64,000 nucleotides of DNA from the NCBI RefSeq assembly GCF_021298855.1, contig NZ_JAJTHI010000022.1, positions 62,001 to 126,000 on the forward strand, read 5' to 3'. This DNA comes from Gemmatimonas sp. (lineage in GTDB: Bacteria; Gemmatimonadota; Gemmatimonadetes; Gemmatimonadales; Gemmatimonadaceae). Positions 33,571 through 42,330 of this stretch are shown here, one piece after another. Every line of letters begins with the position of its first letter. Position 1 is the first letter of the stretch. The notes under the pieces were generated by a model, which was not told the origin of the DNA, ran no database searches, and saw only the letters and a program-made list of their open reading frames with translations. A program made the position numbers and the translations under genes.

Positions 33571-34899
33571 ATGGGTGGCATGAGGGAGACGGGCGGCACG
33601 ACCTCTCGGCGGCATACCGCCCCGCTGCTGGCGGTGCTGGCGGCCACGGGGCTCGTGACCGGGGTGCTCGATGCGCAGACGCCGGTGAGCAGCCGCACGC
33701 GCGCCACCGTCAGGCGGGTGGCCCCGGGACCGCTCACCAGCACCAACGTCTGCACCGAACTCGAATCGTCACCGTCGCCGCTGGTGCACGCGCCCGAGGG
33801 GTTGGCGCTGCTGCGCCTCAAGCGCCAGCTGGAGAGTGCGGCGCTCACGCTCGAGCAGCAGCAGCAGCTCGAACGCGACCAGCTGCAGCGCATTGCGCAG
33901 GTGCGGCGCGGTATGGATTCGCTCATGCAGGTGGTGGTGCGCTTCACGCGTGACGAAAATGCCGAGCGGGTGGAACGTGCGCCCGTCTACGCGCCGCCGG
34001 TGACCGGGCGGCGCATGTTCGTCACGGTGGACAGCGGGAATGGTCCGGTGACGATCGACATGGAGGCGATGATGCGCGGCGTTGCGCCCCTGGTGCGTCG
34101 GGCGGTCGACAGCACGTTCGTGCTGATCGCGCCCCAGGTCAATCGCGTCATCCGCGCGCTGCAGCCGCAGGTGGCGGCGTTCGCCGGTGAGGCGGAAGCG
34201 GCACTGCCGGGGGCGCTGGTGGCGCCGTCGGGGTACATGGGCCTGTCGTTGAGCGGTGCACAGATCCGCATCGTCACACCCGACGGCGTGATGACGAGTC
34301 ACTGCGAGTACCCGCTCGTCGAGACGGTCGATGTGGGTTCACCGGCGGCGCGGGCCGGCCTGTCCGCCGGGGACACGCTGGTGGCGTACAACGGGCGCGA
34401 CGTGATGCAGGCGGCGGTGAACTACGCGGAGCTCATCACCGCCGGCAGCACGGTAAAGGTGCGGGTGCGCCGTGCCGGCAAGCCGCGTGAGGTGCCGGTG
34501 CAGGTGGACGCGCGCCGCGACGAAAGCGCCGCCGCGCCGGTGCGCCTCCTGCTGCGGGGGACCCCCGATCGGTCGGCGCCGTTTCCGCCGCAGCTGTCGC
34601 TCCAGATGTTCAGCCCCAACGGGGTGGCCGTACTCGCCGGGGCGCAGTTCGCCACCATGGACGCCGACTTCGCGCAGAGTCTCGGGCTCGAGCCCGGCGT
34701 GCTGGTCCTGCGTGTGCCCGCCGGCACCCCGGCGGCCGACGCCGGACTCAAGGCTGGTGACGTCGTGCGCACGGTGAACGGCCTGGCGGTGCGCGACGTG
34801 AACGTGCTGCGGCGCGTCATGCAGGGGGCACGCGACGCGCGCCTGCAGGTGCAGGCACGTGGGGCGGCGCCGAGGGTGGTGACGATAGGCGGGCGGTAA
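33571..34899 (+). CDS. Periplasmic protein with two PDZ domains
   Basis: The 442-residue product has a signal peptide ending near DAQ (residue 36), a long coiled-coil-like part (LESAALTLEQQQQLERDQLQ), and two PDZ domains: one around residues 215-310 (SPAARAGLSAGDTLVAYNG) and one around 345-440 (TPAADAGLKAGDVVRTVNG). No protease domain is present. It starts 3 bp after the anti-sigma gene and may bind misfolded or cleaved envelope proteins as the signal input to the sigma pair; that role is inferred. Confidence 0.88.
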   Translation: MGGMRETGGTTSRRHTAPLLAVLAATGLVTGVLDAQTPVSSRTRATVRRVAPGPLTSTNVCTELESSPSPLVHAPEGLALLRLKRQLESAALTLEQQQQLERDQLQRIAQVRRGMDSLMQVVVRFTRDENAERVERAPVYAPPVTGRRMFVTVDSGNGPVTIDMEAMMRGVAPLVRRAVDSTFVLIAPQVNRVIRALQPQVAAFAGEAEAALPGALVAPSGYMGLSLSGAQIRIVTPDGVMTSHCEYPLVETVDVGSPAARAGLSAGDTLVAYNGRDVMQAAVNYAELITAGSTVKVRVRRAGKPREVPVQVDARRDESAAAPVRLLLRGTPDRSAPFPPQLSLQMFSPNGVAVLAGAQFATMDADFAQSLGLEPGVLVLRVPAGTPAADAGLKAGDVVRTVNGLAVRDVNVLRRVMQGARDARLQVQARGAAPRVVTIGGR

Positions 34900-34902
34900 C
34901 GG

Positions 34903-35126
34903 CGGTCGGGGTCTACTGCAGACGGGAGACGGCAGGAACCACAGTGGGCAGACGGCAGGGATGCGGAAGAACAACACGGCGGCGTGCGCTGCGCGCCGCC
35001 GCCGATGTCCCAACCGCAAAGGAAATCGGGCGCCCTGCGAAGCAGTGGCGCCCGTTTTGTTCGACCACATCCCTGCGGCCTGCACACTGTGGTTCCTGCC
35101 GTCTCCCGTCTGCGGTCGACCCCGAC
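34903..35126. repeat. Convergent-gap repeat element, copy A
   Basis: Outer arms of about 45 bp are inverted repeats (GACGGGAGACGGCAGGAACC near 34922 and its complement near 35091). Inside are a GC hairpin GGCGGCGTGCGC...GCGCCGCCGCC, the linker ACCGCAAAGGAAATC, and a second hairpin GGGCGCC...GGCGCCC. The same order is found, inverted, at 46451-46648. Located between the convergent PDZ and matrixin genes. No protein-coding signal. Confidence 0.9.
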
Positions 35127-35143
35127 TGCCGGCCCGCCCCCGG

Positions 35144-36007
35144 CTACCGCTTCACCGACCCCGCCGGCACCGAGTACACCAGACGTACCGTCGCCTTGTC
35201 CGCGTCACTCAGCTCGCGCACCCGCACGCGGGCCGACATGATGTTGTCGGCGTTCGTGGTGTGATCGAGGCCCAGCAGGTGTCCCACTTCGTGCAGCGCA
35301 ATGGCCCGCATCTGCGGCGCGGTGATGGTGCCACCATTGGGATGGGACACGGCCAGCTGGATGTCACTTGAAAGCAGCCAGTGACTGCCGTCCCGGCTCC
35401 ACACCGTCTTCCCGCTGATGCCGTTCGCGAAGTGATCGACGAAGTGCACGGTGATGTCGGCGCCCGCCGAGTCGCGCACGAAGGTGAAATGCACGGGAAT
35501 GCCCGCCTGCGTCCAGGTATCGAAGGCATCGCGTACGGCAGGGGCGAAATCGGAATTCCACCCCTCCAACGCCACGGCGTCGCGCATGAAGACGCGCAAC
35601 GGCCGCGTGACCCGCTCGGGCCAGCGGGCGATCGCCGAGTCGCGGGCGGTGAGCAGTTCATCCAGGTAGGTGCCGCTCGCTCCAACGGTCAGGCGGCGGC
35701 GTACATCGTCGAGGTCACGGCGGCGGTCGCGCCGTTCGCCACCGGTCACCAGGATCTCCTCGACGTGGCCGATGTCGGTATCGCCGCCCACGCTGCTGCT
35801 GGTTCCCGTCCCGCTGCCTGTCCGGTTGCCCGCGGAGCTCCCCGGGCCCGAGTCGCCGGTGGGACGCGCGATCCCGCGTGCCGGCCTGCCGGCAATCGTG
35901 CCGTCCGCCTCGTCGAGAACCGCCCGCCGCGCTCCCAGCGTCTGCCCACCAATGAAGCAGGCGAGTCCCACCACACCACAGGCGAGCAGCGTTTCGGTGA
36001 GCTTCAC
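35144..36007 (-). CDS. Matrixin-like zinc metalloprotease
   Basis: The 287-residue protein has an N-terminal hydrophobic signal or anchor, a Gly/Ser/Thr-rich linker, and a metzincin domain with HEVGHLLGLDH (HExxHxxGxxH) followed by the Met-turn NIMS. This is a complete matrixin (M10) active site, so a secreted or surface protease is likely. It starts with GTG 9 bp after the prolyl-peptidase-like gene and is the last member of that operon. Confidence 0.92.
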   Translation of the reverse strand: MKLTETLLACGVVGLACFIGGQTLGARRAVLDEADGTIAGRPARGIARPTGDSGPGSSAGNRTGSGTGTSSSVGGDTDIGHVEEILVTGGERRDRRRDLDDVRRRLTVGASGTYLDELLTARDSAIARWPERVTRPLRVFMRDAVALEGWNSDFAPAVRDAFDTWTQAGIPVHFTFVRDSAGADITVHFVDHFANGISGKTVWSRDGSHWLLSSDIQLAVSHPNGGTITAPQMRAIALHEVGHLLGLDHTTNADNIMSARVRVRELSDADKATVRLVYSVPAGSVKR

Positions 36008-36016
36008 AGGTGCAAC

Positions 36017-36943
36017 TCAGGAGGCCGGCGCGTCCTCCGCGAGGAAGGTGTGCACCGCGGCAAAGAATGCGTCGGGTGCTTCCCAGAAAGGGTTGTGCCC
36101 CGCCTCGGGAATGGGCACGAGGTGCGCGCGCGCCAGCAACCGCGCGGTACGCTCGGCCTCCGACAGCGGCAGGACGTCTGCCGCGCCATGGACGACGAGC
36201 GTCGGTACCGGCAGGTCACGAAGCGGGTCGCGCCAATCGTACCCGTCACGGCGCAGACGTGCCGCCACGTGGGCGCCGGTTTCGCTGTGGCCGCGCGGCG
36301 CGCTCACGTGGCGCGCAAACGCCGGGTCGGCGAACCAGGCCGGAAAGTACGCCTGCGCATAGTCGGCGTGAACGGTGAGATCGGGGCGCGTGAGCGCCTG
36401 CACATCGCACGCGGCCAGTCGGTCGTGCGCAGCCCCCGTGAGTCGGGCCAGCCCCGCGTCATGCAGCCGCGGCAACCAGTCGCCGGTCACCCCCACGGCG
36501 TTCACCAGCACCAGCCGCCGTACGGCTGCGGGAGTCGTGGCGACGTCCAGGGCGGTGGCCAGCATCGCGATGCCGCCCCCCCACGAGTGACCCAGCACAT
36601 CCCACTGGGCAATGCCGAGCGCCTCGCGCAGCGCGGGCACGTCCCCCGCGTCGAACGCAATGCGCGACGCCTGCATACCGGGTGGCGCCTGCGACGCGCC
36701 TCGGCCGCGTTGGTCGTACAGCATGAGCTGCCGGTGGGTCGCCAGCGGGGCCAGCGCCGGCCACAACAGCGTGTGATCGAAGAGCAAGCCGCCGTTGATG
36801 CACAGCAGTGGTGGCGCGCCCTCCACCGGCGGTGTTTCGTACACGGCAAAATCAAGCCCGCGTGCCCGCACCGTGCGCCGCGTCAGTGGTGGCCGCGGCG
36901 GCAGCGTGCGACGGAAGGCGAGATAGCGGTCCAGGGCGGACAC
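36017..36943 (-). CDS. Proline iminopeptidase-like alpha/beta hydrolase
   Basis: The 308-residue enzyme has the fold LLCINGGLLFDHTL, the elbow GHSWGGGIA (nucleophilic Ser), an Asp in VVHGAADVLP and His in PEAGHNPFWE. GHSWGG and GG near the oxyanion hole are typical of proline iminopeptidases (S33). It would release N-terminal proline or hydrolyse related amides or esters. The start is GTG at 36943, five bases after the S9 peptidase stop; the longer frame upstream overlaps that gene. Confidence 0.88.
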   Translation of the reverse strand: MSALDRYLAFRRTLPPRPPLTRRTVRARGLDFAVYETPPVEGAPPLLCINGGLLFDHTLLWPALAPLATHRQLMLYDQRGRGASQAPPGMQASRIAFDAGDVPALREALGIAQWDVLGHSWGGGIAMLATALDVATTPAAVRRLVLVNAVGVTGDWLPRLHDAGLARLTGAAHDRLAACDVQALTRPDLTVHADYAQAYFPAWFADPAFARHVSAPRGHSETGAHVAARLRRDGYDWRDPLRDLPVPTLVVHGAADVLPLSEAERTARLLARAHLVPIPEAGHNPFWEAPDAFFAAVHTFLAEDAPAS

Positions 36944-36948
36944 GGCGG

Positions 36949-39159
36949 TCAGCGCCGCCCCAGATACCGGTCGAAGTGCGCGACCAGTTTGCCCAGCAGG
37001 TAACGCGCATGCTGCGGCCGCGCCGTCCATCCGTGCGTCGCACTCGGCGCGATCACCATGTCGAAATCCTTCCCCTGCCGCATGAGCTCCTCGGCCAGAT
37101 CGGCCGTGGTCTTGAATGGCACCACGTCATCCATGAGCCCGTGGATGAGCATGAGGTGATCCTGCAGCCCGCCCGCGTACTGCAGCGCGCCCCGCTTGAA
37201 CGCCTCGGGGTGCGACTGCGGCCGGCGCGTGATGGCCACGTCGTCGCTTCCGTAGAACCGAGGGTCGGTGGCCGACGCGCCCGCCACCCCGGCCTTGAAG
37301 AGCCCGGGCCGCGTGAACAGCGCATACACCGTGATGAGACCGCCGTACGACGATCCGAAGATGCCGGTGCGTGCGGTGTCGGCCCACGGTTGCGCGCCGA
37401 GCCACTGCTTGGTGGCCGCGAGATCGTCGAGATCCTTGCCGCCCCACTCGAAGAGGAACGCCTCGCGGAAGGCGCGACCGTACCCCGTGCTGCCGCGCAC
37501 ATCCACCTGGATCACGGCATAGCCGCGCTGTACGAGCAGCTGCTGCAGCAGGGCATACGTGCCGCCCCACCGGTTGCGCACCGTGTTGGAGTACACCGGC
37601 CCGAAGATCACGGGCACGCGTTCGCCACGCGTGGCCGCCTCGGGGAGCCACAGCTTGGCGTGCAGCGAGTCGGCACCCGGCACATCGCCGGCACCGGGAA
37701 AGCGCACGTATTGCGGTGCCGCCACCCGGGCCGCCGCCAGCGCCGCGCCACCGGGCGTGGTGATGACCTGCTCGGCGCCACGCGGCCCGCTCACCAACAC
37801 CAGATGCGGCGGCGTTACATCGTCGCTCACGATGCTCGCCACCGCGCGGCCGTCGGGGGCGATGAACACCCGGTGCGTACCGGCGCGGCGCGTGACCTGC
37901 ACGGGGGCCTTCCCGCGATCCATGCGCCAGAGATGCCGTTCACTCACCACCGGAGCCGATGACAGCCAGGCGACCGCGCCATTGGGCAATGCCATGGCGG
38001 CGCCCTGCACGTCACTCGTGGCCGGCGTCACGGGCACCGGCGTCGTGTCGCTCAGAAGTACCGCGTACACTCGATAGCGATCGTCGCGATCGGTGGTGAG
38101 CAGCAGCGAACGGCCATCGTGCGCCCACGTGGACCCGTGTTCGGTGTAGATGCGCGATTCGCGGCGGTCGCTGTACACCAGCTGCGGTGCCGCGCCCGGG
38201 CGCACCACGTGCACCCAGCGACGCGTGGCGTCGTCGGCTTCGCGGTCCACCATGAGCACGCCCTGCGGCGACCACGCGAAGTTGAGGATCTGCACGGCCG
38301 TGGGGTCCTCGAATGCCAGCGGCGTGAGGGTGCCGCTGGCCACATCCACCAGAGCCACCTGCCGCGATTCGTTGGGATCCCCCGGGTACGAGCGACGCAG
38401 CTGGTTGAGCTGCGTGTCGGCGCCCAGATAGTACGGGAACGGCACGGTGCGCACCGCCCGCCGGTCCACCAGCTGCACGGCCAGGGTGCGACCATCGGGT
38501 GCCCACGCGAACGACGGCGCCGCGGTACCCCACGTGCCGGAGCCGATCTCGCGGTCGAGCCGCGCGTACGTACCGAGCGGCACGGTGGCAATGGACGGCA
38601 CGCTCACCCGGGTCAGCGGTGCCGGCGTGGCCCGTGGGGCGGTGAGCGACACCGTCCACACATCGCCATTGCGCACGTAGGCGGCCCGATCGCCGGTCGG
38701 CGAGAGCGCCAGTTCGCGCGCGTCGGTGGCAACGACCGCCATGGTGTCGAGCGCGACGCGCCCCGCCGGAGCATCAGCGAGCGTCGCGCGCAGCAGCAGC
38801 TCGCCACGCAGCAGGTACAGGGCACGACTGTCGGCGCGCCAGGCGATTTCGCGTACGGCGGCGCCGCGAGCGGCCGGTGCCCCTTCGGCGGCGAGCGACA
38901 GCGCCCGGCGTGTGCGGCCGTCGGCACTCACCAGCCACACGTCGCGCGTGCCGTTGCCGCCGGTGCTGTCCCACACGAAGGCCATGGTGCGGCTGTCCGG
39001 TGCCCACACCACCGGCCCCGGGGTGCTGCCGGTGATGGCGCCGCTCTGCACGACCTGCGGCAGGGTGAGTGACTGCGCGGCGGCGCGCCCGGCGGGCAGC
39101 ACCGCCGCGCCCGGCAGCGCCGCCAGCAGCAGCGCCACCGACCGCCGCGGCCGCCTCAC
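36949..39159 (-). CDS. Dipeptidyl-peptidase IV / prolyl-oligopeptidase (S9) family protein
   Basis: The 736-residue protein has a signal peptide (RSVALLLAALPGAAVLPAG), a beta-propeller N-terminal half and a C-terminal hydrolase with FGSSYGGLI (Ser), HGLMDDVVP (Asp) and SATHGWTA (His). It likely removes dipeptides from proline-containing peptides in the periplasm. The start is GTG at 39159 overlapping the glutamate dehydrogenase stop (GTGA). The longer frame upstream runs antisense-like inside that gene and is not real. Confidence 0.93.
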   Translation of the reverse strand: MRRPRRSVALLLAALPGAAVLPAGRAAAQSLTLPQVVQSGAITGSTPGPVVWAPDSRTMAFVWDSTGGNGTRDVWLVSADGRTRRALSLAAEGAPAARGAAVREIAWRADSRALYLLRGELLLRATLADAPAGRVALDTMAVVATDARELALSPTGDRAAYVRNGDVWTVSLTAPRATPAPLTRVSVPSIATVPLGTYARLDREIGSGTWGTAAPSFAWAPDGRTLAVQLVDRRAVRTVPFPYYLGADTQLNQLRRSYPGDPNESRQVALVDVASGTLTPLAFEDPTAVQILNFAWSPQGVLMVDREADDATRRWVHVVRPGAAPQLVYSDRRESRIYTEHGSTWAHDGRSLLLTTDRDDRYRVYAVLLSDTTPVPVTPATSDVQGAAMALPNGAVAWLSSAPVVSERHLWRMDRGKAPVQVTRRAGTHRVFIAPDGRAVASIVSDDVTPPHLVLVSGPRGAEQVITTPGGAALAAARVAAPQYVRFPGAGDVPGADSLHAKLWLPEAATRGERVPVIFGPVYSNTVRNRWGGTYALLQQLLVQRGYAVIQVDVRGSTGYGRAFREAFLFEWGGKDLDDLAATKQWLGAQPWADTARTGIFGSSYGGLITVYALFTRPGLFKAGVAGASATDPRFYGSDDVAITRRPQSHPEAFKRGALQYAGGLQDHLMLIHGLMDDVVPFKTTADLAEELMRQGKDFDMVIAPSATHGWTARPQHARYLLGKLVAHFDRYLGRR

Positions 39160-40568
39160 GGGAAGATGCCCATGTCGACGTACGACTGCGCCACCTTGTT
39201 GATGGCACTCACCATGGCCGCCGTCCGCAACGTGACCGCGGGGTCGCCAATGCCACGGTGCACCTCGGCCAGCTGGCGATACGCCACGATCATCGACTCG
39301 GCGAGCCCCGAGGCCACCAGATCCTCCTCGTCGGCTCCCTCGGTGAGCGACAGCGCCTCGGCGTCGGTGAACGTCTGCCCCGTCTTGCTCTCGATGGCGC
39401 GCAGCAGCTTGCGCAGCGTCTCCTCCTCGTGACGCTTCTGCATGCGGCCGAAGCGCACGTGCGAGAGATTCTTGAGCCACTCGAAGTACGACACGATCAC
39501 GCCACCGGCGTTGAGCCACACGTCGGGGAGCACGAGGATGCCGCGGGCGGCGAAGATCGCCTCGGCTTCGGGCGTGGTGGGCCCGTTGGCGGCTTCGGCG
39601 ATGATCTTCGCCTGAATGCGCGGCGCGTTGTCTGCGGTGAGCTGATGCTCGAGCGCGGCGGGAACGAGGATGTCACAGGGCAGTTCGAGCGCCGACATCG
39701 CGTTGGGGATGTCCGTGGCACCGGGGAAGCCGAGCAGCGTGCCGTGCTGCTTGCGCCAGGCATCGAGCGCCACGATGTCGAGCCCCTTCTCGTTGGCCAC
39801 GGCGCCGTTGTACTCGGCAATCGCCACCACGAGCGCACCCGCTTCCTGCAGGAAGCGCGCGGCCCAGTAGCCCACGTTGCCGAGCCCCTGCACGATGACG
39901 CGCTTGCCTTCGAGGCCGCGCGTGAGTCCGAGCTGCTTCATGGCCTCGCCGTCGTCGCACGCTTCACGCAGGCCGTAGAAGACGCCGCGGCCCGTGGCTT
40001 CCGTGCGGCCGCGAATGCCGCCCTGCGCGAGCGGCTTGGCGGTCACGCAGGCAATGGCGTCGAGTTCGCCGTTGGCGAGTGAGGCGTAGGTGTCGGCGAT
40101 CCACGCCATCTCCTTGGAGGACGTGCCGTAATCGGGGGCAGGCACGTCGATGCCGGGGCCGATGAAGCGCTTGCGCACCAGCTCGAAGGTGTAGCGGCGC
40201 GTGATGCGCTCGAGCTCCGCTTCCGAGTACTGGCGGCGATCGATCTTCACGCCGCCCTTGGCGCCGCCGAAGGGTACGTCGACGATGGCGCACTTGTACG
40301 TCATGAGGGCCGCAAGGGCCTGCACTTCGTCGTCGCTCACATTGGGCGCGTAGCGGATGCCCCCCTTGGTGGGCGACTTGTGCTGCGAGTGCTCGGCGCG
40401 CCATCCATGGATGACCTCGATGGAGCCGTTGTCGCGGCGAATGGGGAAGCTCACCATGTAGACCGCGTTGCAGGCGCGGATCTGCTCGAGGAGCGTACGG
40501 TCGTGTTTCGTGTGAGCGGCGGCGCGATCGAACGCGGCGTTCACCTGGGCCAGGAAGCTCGTGGACAC
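39156..40568 (-). CDS. Glutamate dehydrogenase (Glu/Leu/Phe/Val family)
   Basis: The 470-residue enzyme converts glutamate to 2-oxoglutarate with NAD(P). Visible are SPTKGGIRYAPNVS, the catalytic lysine region VPFGGAKGGVKID, the aspartate in PAPDYGTSS, and the Rossmann segment VIVQGLGNVGYWAA. Length exceeds the usual 420 by a 45-residue insert near the end with unclear role. It starts with GTG at 40568 behind a CT-rich leader, and heads an operon with an S9 peptidase, an S33-like hydrolase and a matrixin protease. Confidence 0.94.
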   Translation of the reverse strand: MSTSFLAQVNAAFDRAAAHTKHDRTLLEQIRACNAVYMVSFPIRRDNGSIEVIHGWRAEHSQHKSPTKGGIRYAPNVSDDEVQALAALMTYKCAIVDVPFGGAKGGVKIDRRQYSEAELERITRRYTFELVRKRFIGPGIDVPAPDYGTSSKEMAWIADTYASLANGELDAIACVTAKPLAQGGIRGRTEATGRGVFYGLREACDDGEAMKQLGLTRGLEGKRVIVQGLGNVGYWAARFLQEAGALVVAIAEYNGAVANEKGLDIVALDAWRKQHGTLLGFPGATDIPNAMSALELPCDILVPAALEHQLTADNAPRIQAKIIAEAANGPTTPEAEAIFAARGILVLPDVWLNAGGVIVSYFEWLKNLSHVRFGRMQKRHEEETLRKLLRAIESKTGQTFTDAEALSLTEGADEEDLVASGLAESMIVAYRQLAEVHRGIGDPAVTLRTAAMVSAINKVAQSYVDMGIFP

Positions 40569-40767
40569 GGGGCGGGGGAGAGAGGTGGGAGGCGGCTCGC
40601 CCGTTCGCCAACGTCGGCAAACACGAGCCTGTGCAAACCGTGCAGATGTACCTACAAAGCTAGGCGGGGGAACCGCGCAACGGGGAGCGCCGAGGCCGGT
40701 GGTACGGGCCCCGTTCCTCAGGGTTCGGCCGTGTGCGTGCCGGCACGTACTGCCCGCGCGCGGTCGG

Positions 40768-41829
40768 CTACCACGGTTGCACGTGGTCGGCGAGACGCCC
40801 GGTTTCGATCATCTCGTGCAGCGCCTCGCCGAGCGCGCTGCTCATCGCGTTCACGCGTTCCCAGCGGGCGAACCGCTCGGCGTCGGGGAGCGTGTAGAAA
40901 TCGCGGCGATCGGGGATCTTGCCGCCCGGGAGCGCGGCCACGAAGGCGGCACTGGGCGCGATGAGCAGGGTGCGCGCGAAGTTGCGCGCCCCGGCGCGGC
41001 GCCAGGGCAGGGACTTGTCGAACCAGCCAGGGATGACCCGATCCACGAAGTGCGGAAAGAGCACGAGCCCCTCGCCGTTGCCGTAATCGAGATCGAGGTG
41101 GTAATCGGTCACGCCGCCATCCCAATGCACGCCGGGTGTGTCGGGGATGCGTACGCCGTCGAGCAGCAGGGGAATGGAGCCGCTGGCCAGCAGCGCCGCC
41201 CGCACGTTGTCGGCCGTGAGGGGGCGGTGCACCGTAGGCAGGTCGCGCAAGTGGCAAAAGGGGGACGCGCGGCCGCAGGCATGGAAGATCGTGCGTCGCA
41301 GCTGCAGCGCGAGCGAGCGTCGTGAGACGAGGTTGGCCACCGCGGCAAACGCCATGGCGGTGGCCAGCACCAGGCGCGTCTCGCTTGCCGCCGGGCCACG
41401 CGCTTCGGCGGTAATGATGTGCACGCGCACCGTGGGGTGGCGCACGATCTCCTGCGCGCCGTGGGGGCCCAACAGATGGTCGAGGCAGCGGGTCAGCACC
41501 TCGGTCACCTGACGCGGCGTCGGATTCGCGGGATACACCTGATGGCGCGTATACGCGTCGTGTCCCCGCTCGAGGGCGGCCAGCGGGTCCTGCTGTGCCA
41601 GACAGGCCATGCGCCAGCTGCCAATGGAGCTGCCAATGGCGTGCAGCGGCCGCGATCGTGGCGCCTGAAGGAAGGTGCCGAACAGATAGCGGTCGAGTCC
41701 CGCCAGGGCGAGCCACTTGGCCCCCCCGGAGGCGCCGGGAAGAATGTCCACGTCCTCGGCGCGCAGCCCTCGTTCACGGAGCAGAGCGAGCGCATGCGGA
41801 CCGGCGCGGAGAGTCAGGAGGCGCGACAT
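40768..41829 (-). CDS. Patatin-like phospholipase
   Basis: The 353-residue protein has an oxyanion loop GASGGAKW near residue 32, the nucleophile motif GSSIGSW near residue 66 and the catalytic DGGVTDY near residue 240. The arrangement is that of patatin-type lipid acyl hydrolases, which use a Ser-Asp dyad. The substrate may be membrane phospholipid. The 199-bp gap down to the glutamate dehydrogenase gene contains no gene. It is divergent from the PepSY gene across a repeat-rich spacer. Confidence 0.9.
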   Translation of the reverse strand: MSRLLTLRAGPHALALLRERGLRAEDVDILPGASGGAKWLALAGLDRYLFGTFLQAPRSRPLHAIGSSIGSWRMACLAQQDPLAALERGHDAYTRHQVYPANPTPRQVTEVLTRCLDHLLGPHGAQEIVRHPTVRVHIITAEARGPAASETRLVLATAMAFAAVANLVSRRSLALQLRRTIFHACGRASPFCHLRDLPTVHRPLTADNVRAALLASGSIPLLLDGVRIPDTPGVHWDGGVTDYHLDLDYGNGEGLVLFPHFVDRVIPGWFDKSLPWRRAGARNFARTLLIAPSAAFVAALPGGKIPDRRDFYTLPDAERFARWERVNAMSSALGEALHEMIETGRLADHVQPW

Positions 41830-41894
41830 GAGCCAAGGAAACTACGCGGGGGACCACGCGCGATCGACGACGCATTGGCGACCACGCGCTGGCG

Positions 41895-42217
41895 GAAACG
41901 CGTTGGCGGGGACGCGTTGGCACCAACGCGGAACAGCGTGGGCGCCAACGTGACACACGGACGTCCGGCAACTACGCGGGTCGGGGTCGGGGTCGGGGTC
42001 GGGGGGCGGCTGCGCCGGCGTCGTTGCCGGCGTCGGTGCCGGCGTCGGTGTCCGCGTCGGTGTCCGCGTCGGTGCCGGCGTCGGTGCCGGCGTCGGTGTC
42101 CGCGTCGGTGCCAACGCGTCGGTGCCAACGCGTCCCCGCCAACGCGTCCCCGCCAACGCGTCCCCGATCGCGCGTTCCTCCGCGCGTTCCTCCGCGCGTT
42201 CCTCCGCGCGTTCCTCC
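41895..42217. repeat. Tandem and inverted repeats in the patatin/PepSY spacer
   Basis: Within the 501-bp spacer: TCGGGG four times from about 41980; eight 12-bp units of GCCGGCGTCGGT or GTCCGCGTCGGT (42014-42109); four 14-bp units based on GCCAACGCGTCCCC (42110-42165); and four 12-bp units of GCGTTCCTCCGC (42170-42217). An inverted copy of the 14-bp unit lies at 41899-41923, so the stretch can fold. No gene is supported here. The unit AACGCGTCC also recurs inside the PepSY gene. Confidence 0.9.
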
Positions 42218-42263
42218 GCGCATCGTCCCCTCGTCGCCCCTGCGTCTCCCCGTCCAATCCCGA

Positions 42264-42321
42264 TTGACGCGGTCGGCAATTCCCCTTATCCTCCGGTATA
42301 CGTTTCTGAGAACCATTCTCA
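42264..42321 (+). promoter_or_regulatory. Promoter and Fur-box-like site of the PepSY gene
   Basis: TTGACG (42264-42269), a 17-nt spacer and TATCCT (42287-42292) form the promoter. Downstream, TGAGAACCATTCTCA (42307-42321) is a palindrome (TGAGAA-N3-TTCTCA) much like Fur binding sites, placed 10 bp before the ATG. Repression by iron-loaded Fur is the likely control. Confidence 0.75.
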
Positions 42322-42330
42322 TCTAGGGTC

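Noticed and set aside
34961-35371. A possible small protein conserved between the two ~200-bp elements (RKNNTAACA-type peptide)
   Set aside because: Several phases give equally conserved peptides, which is what a conserved nucleotide repeat produces. The paired hairpin changes favour structure over coding.
42014-42217. CRISPR-like array
   Set aside because: The units are 12-14 bp and directly adjacent, with no unique spacers and no cas genes.
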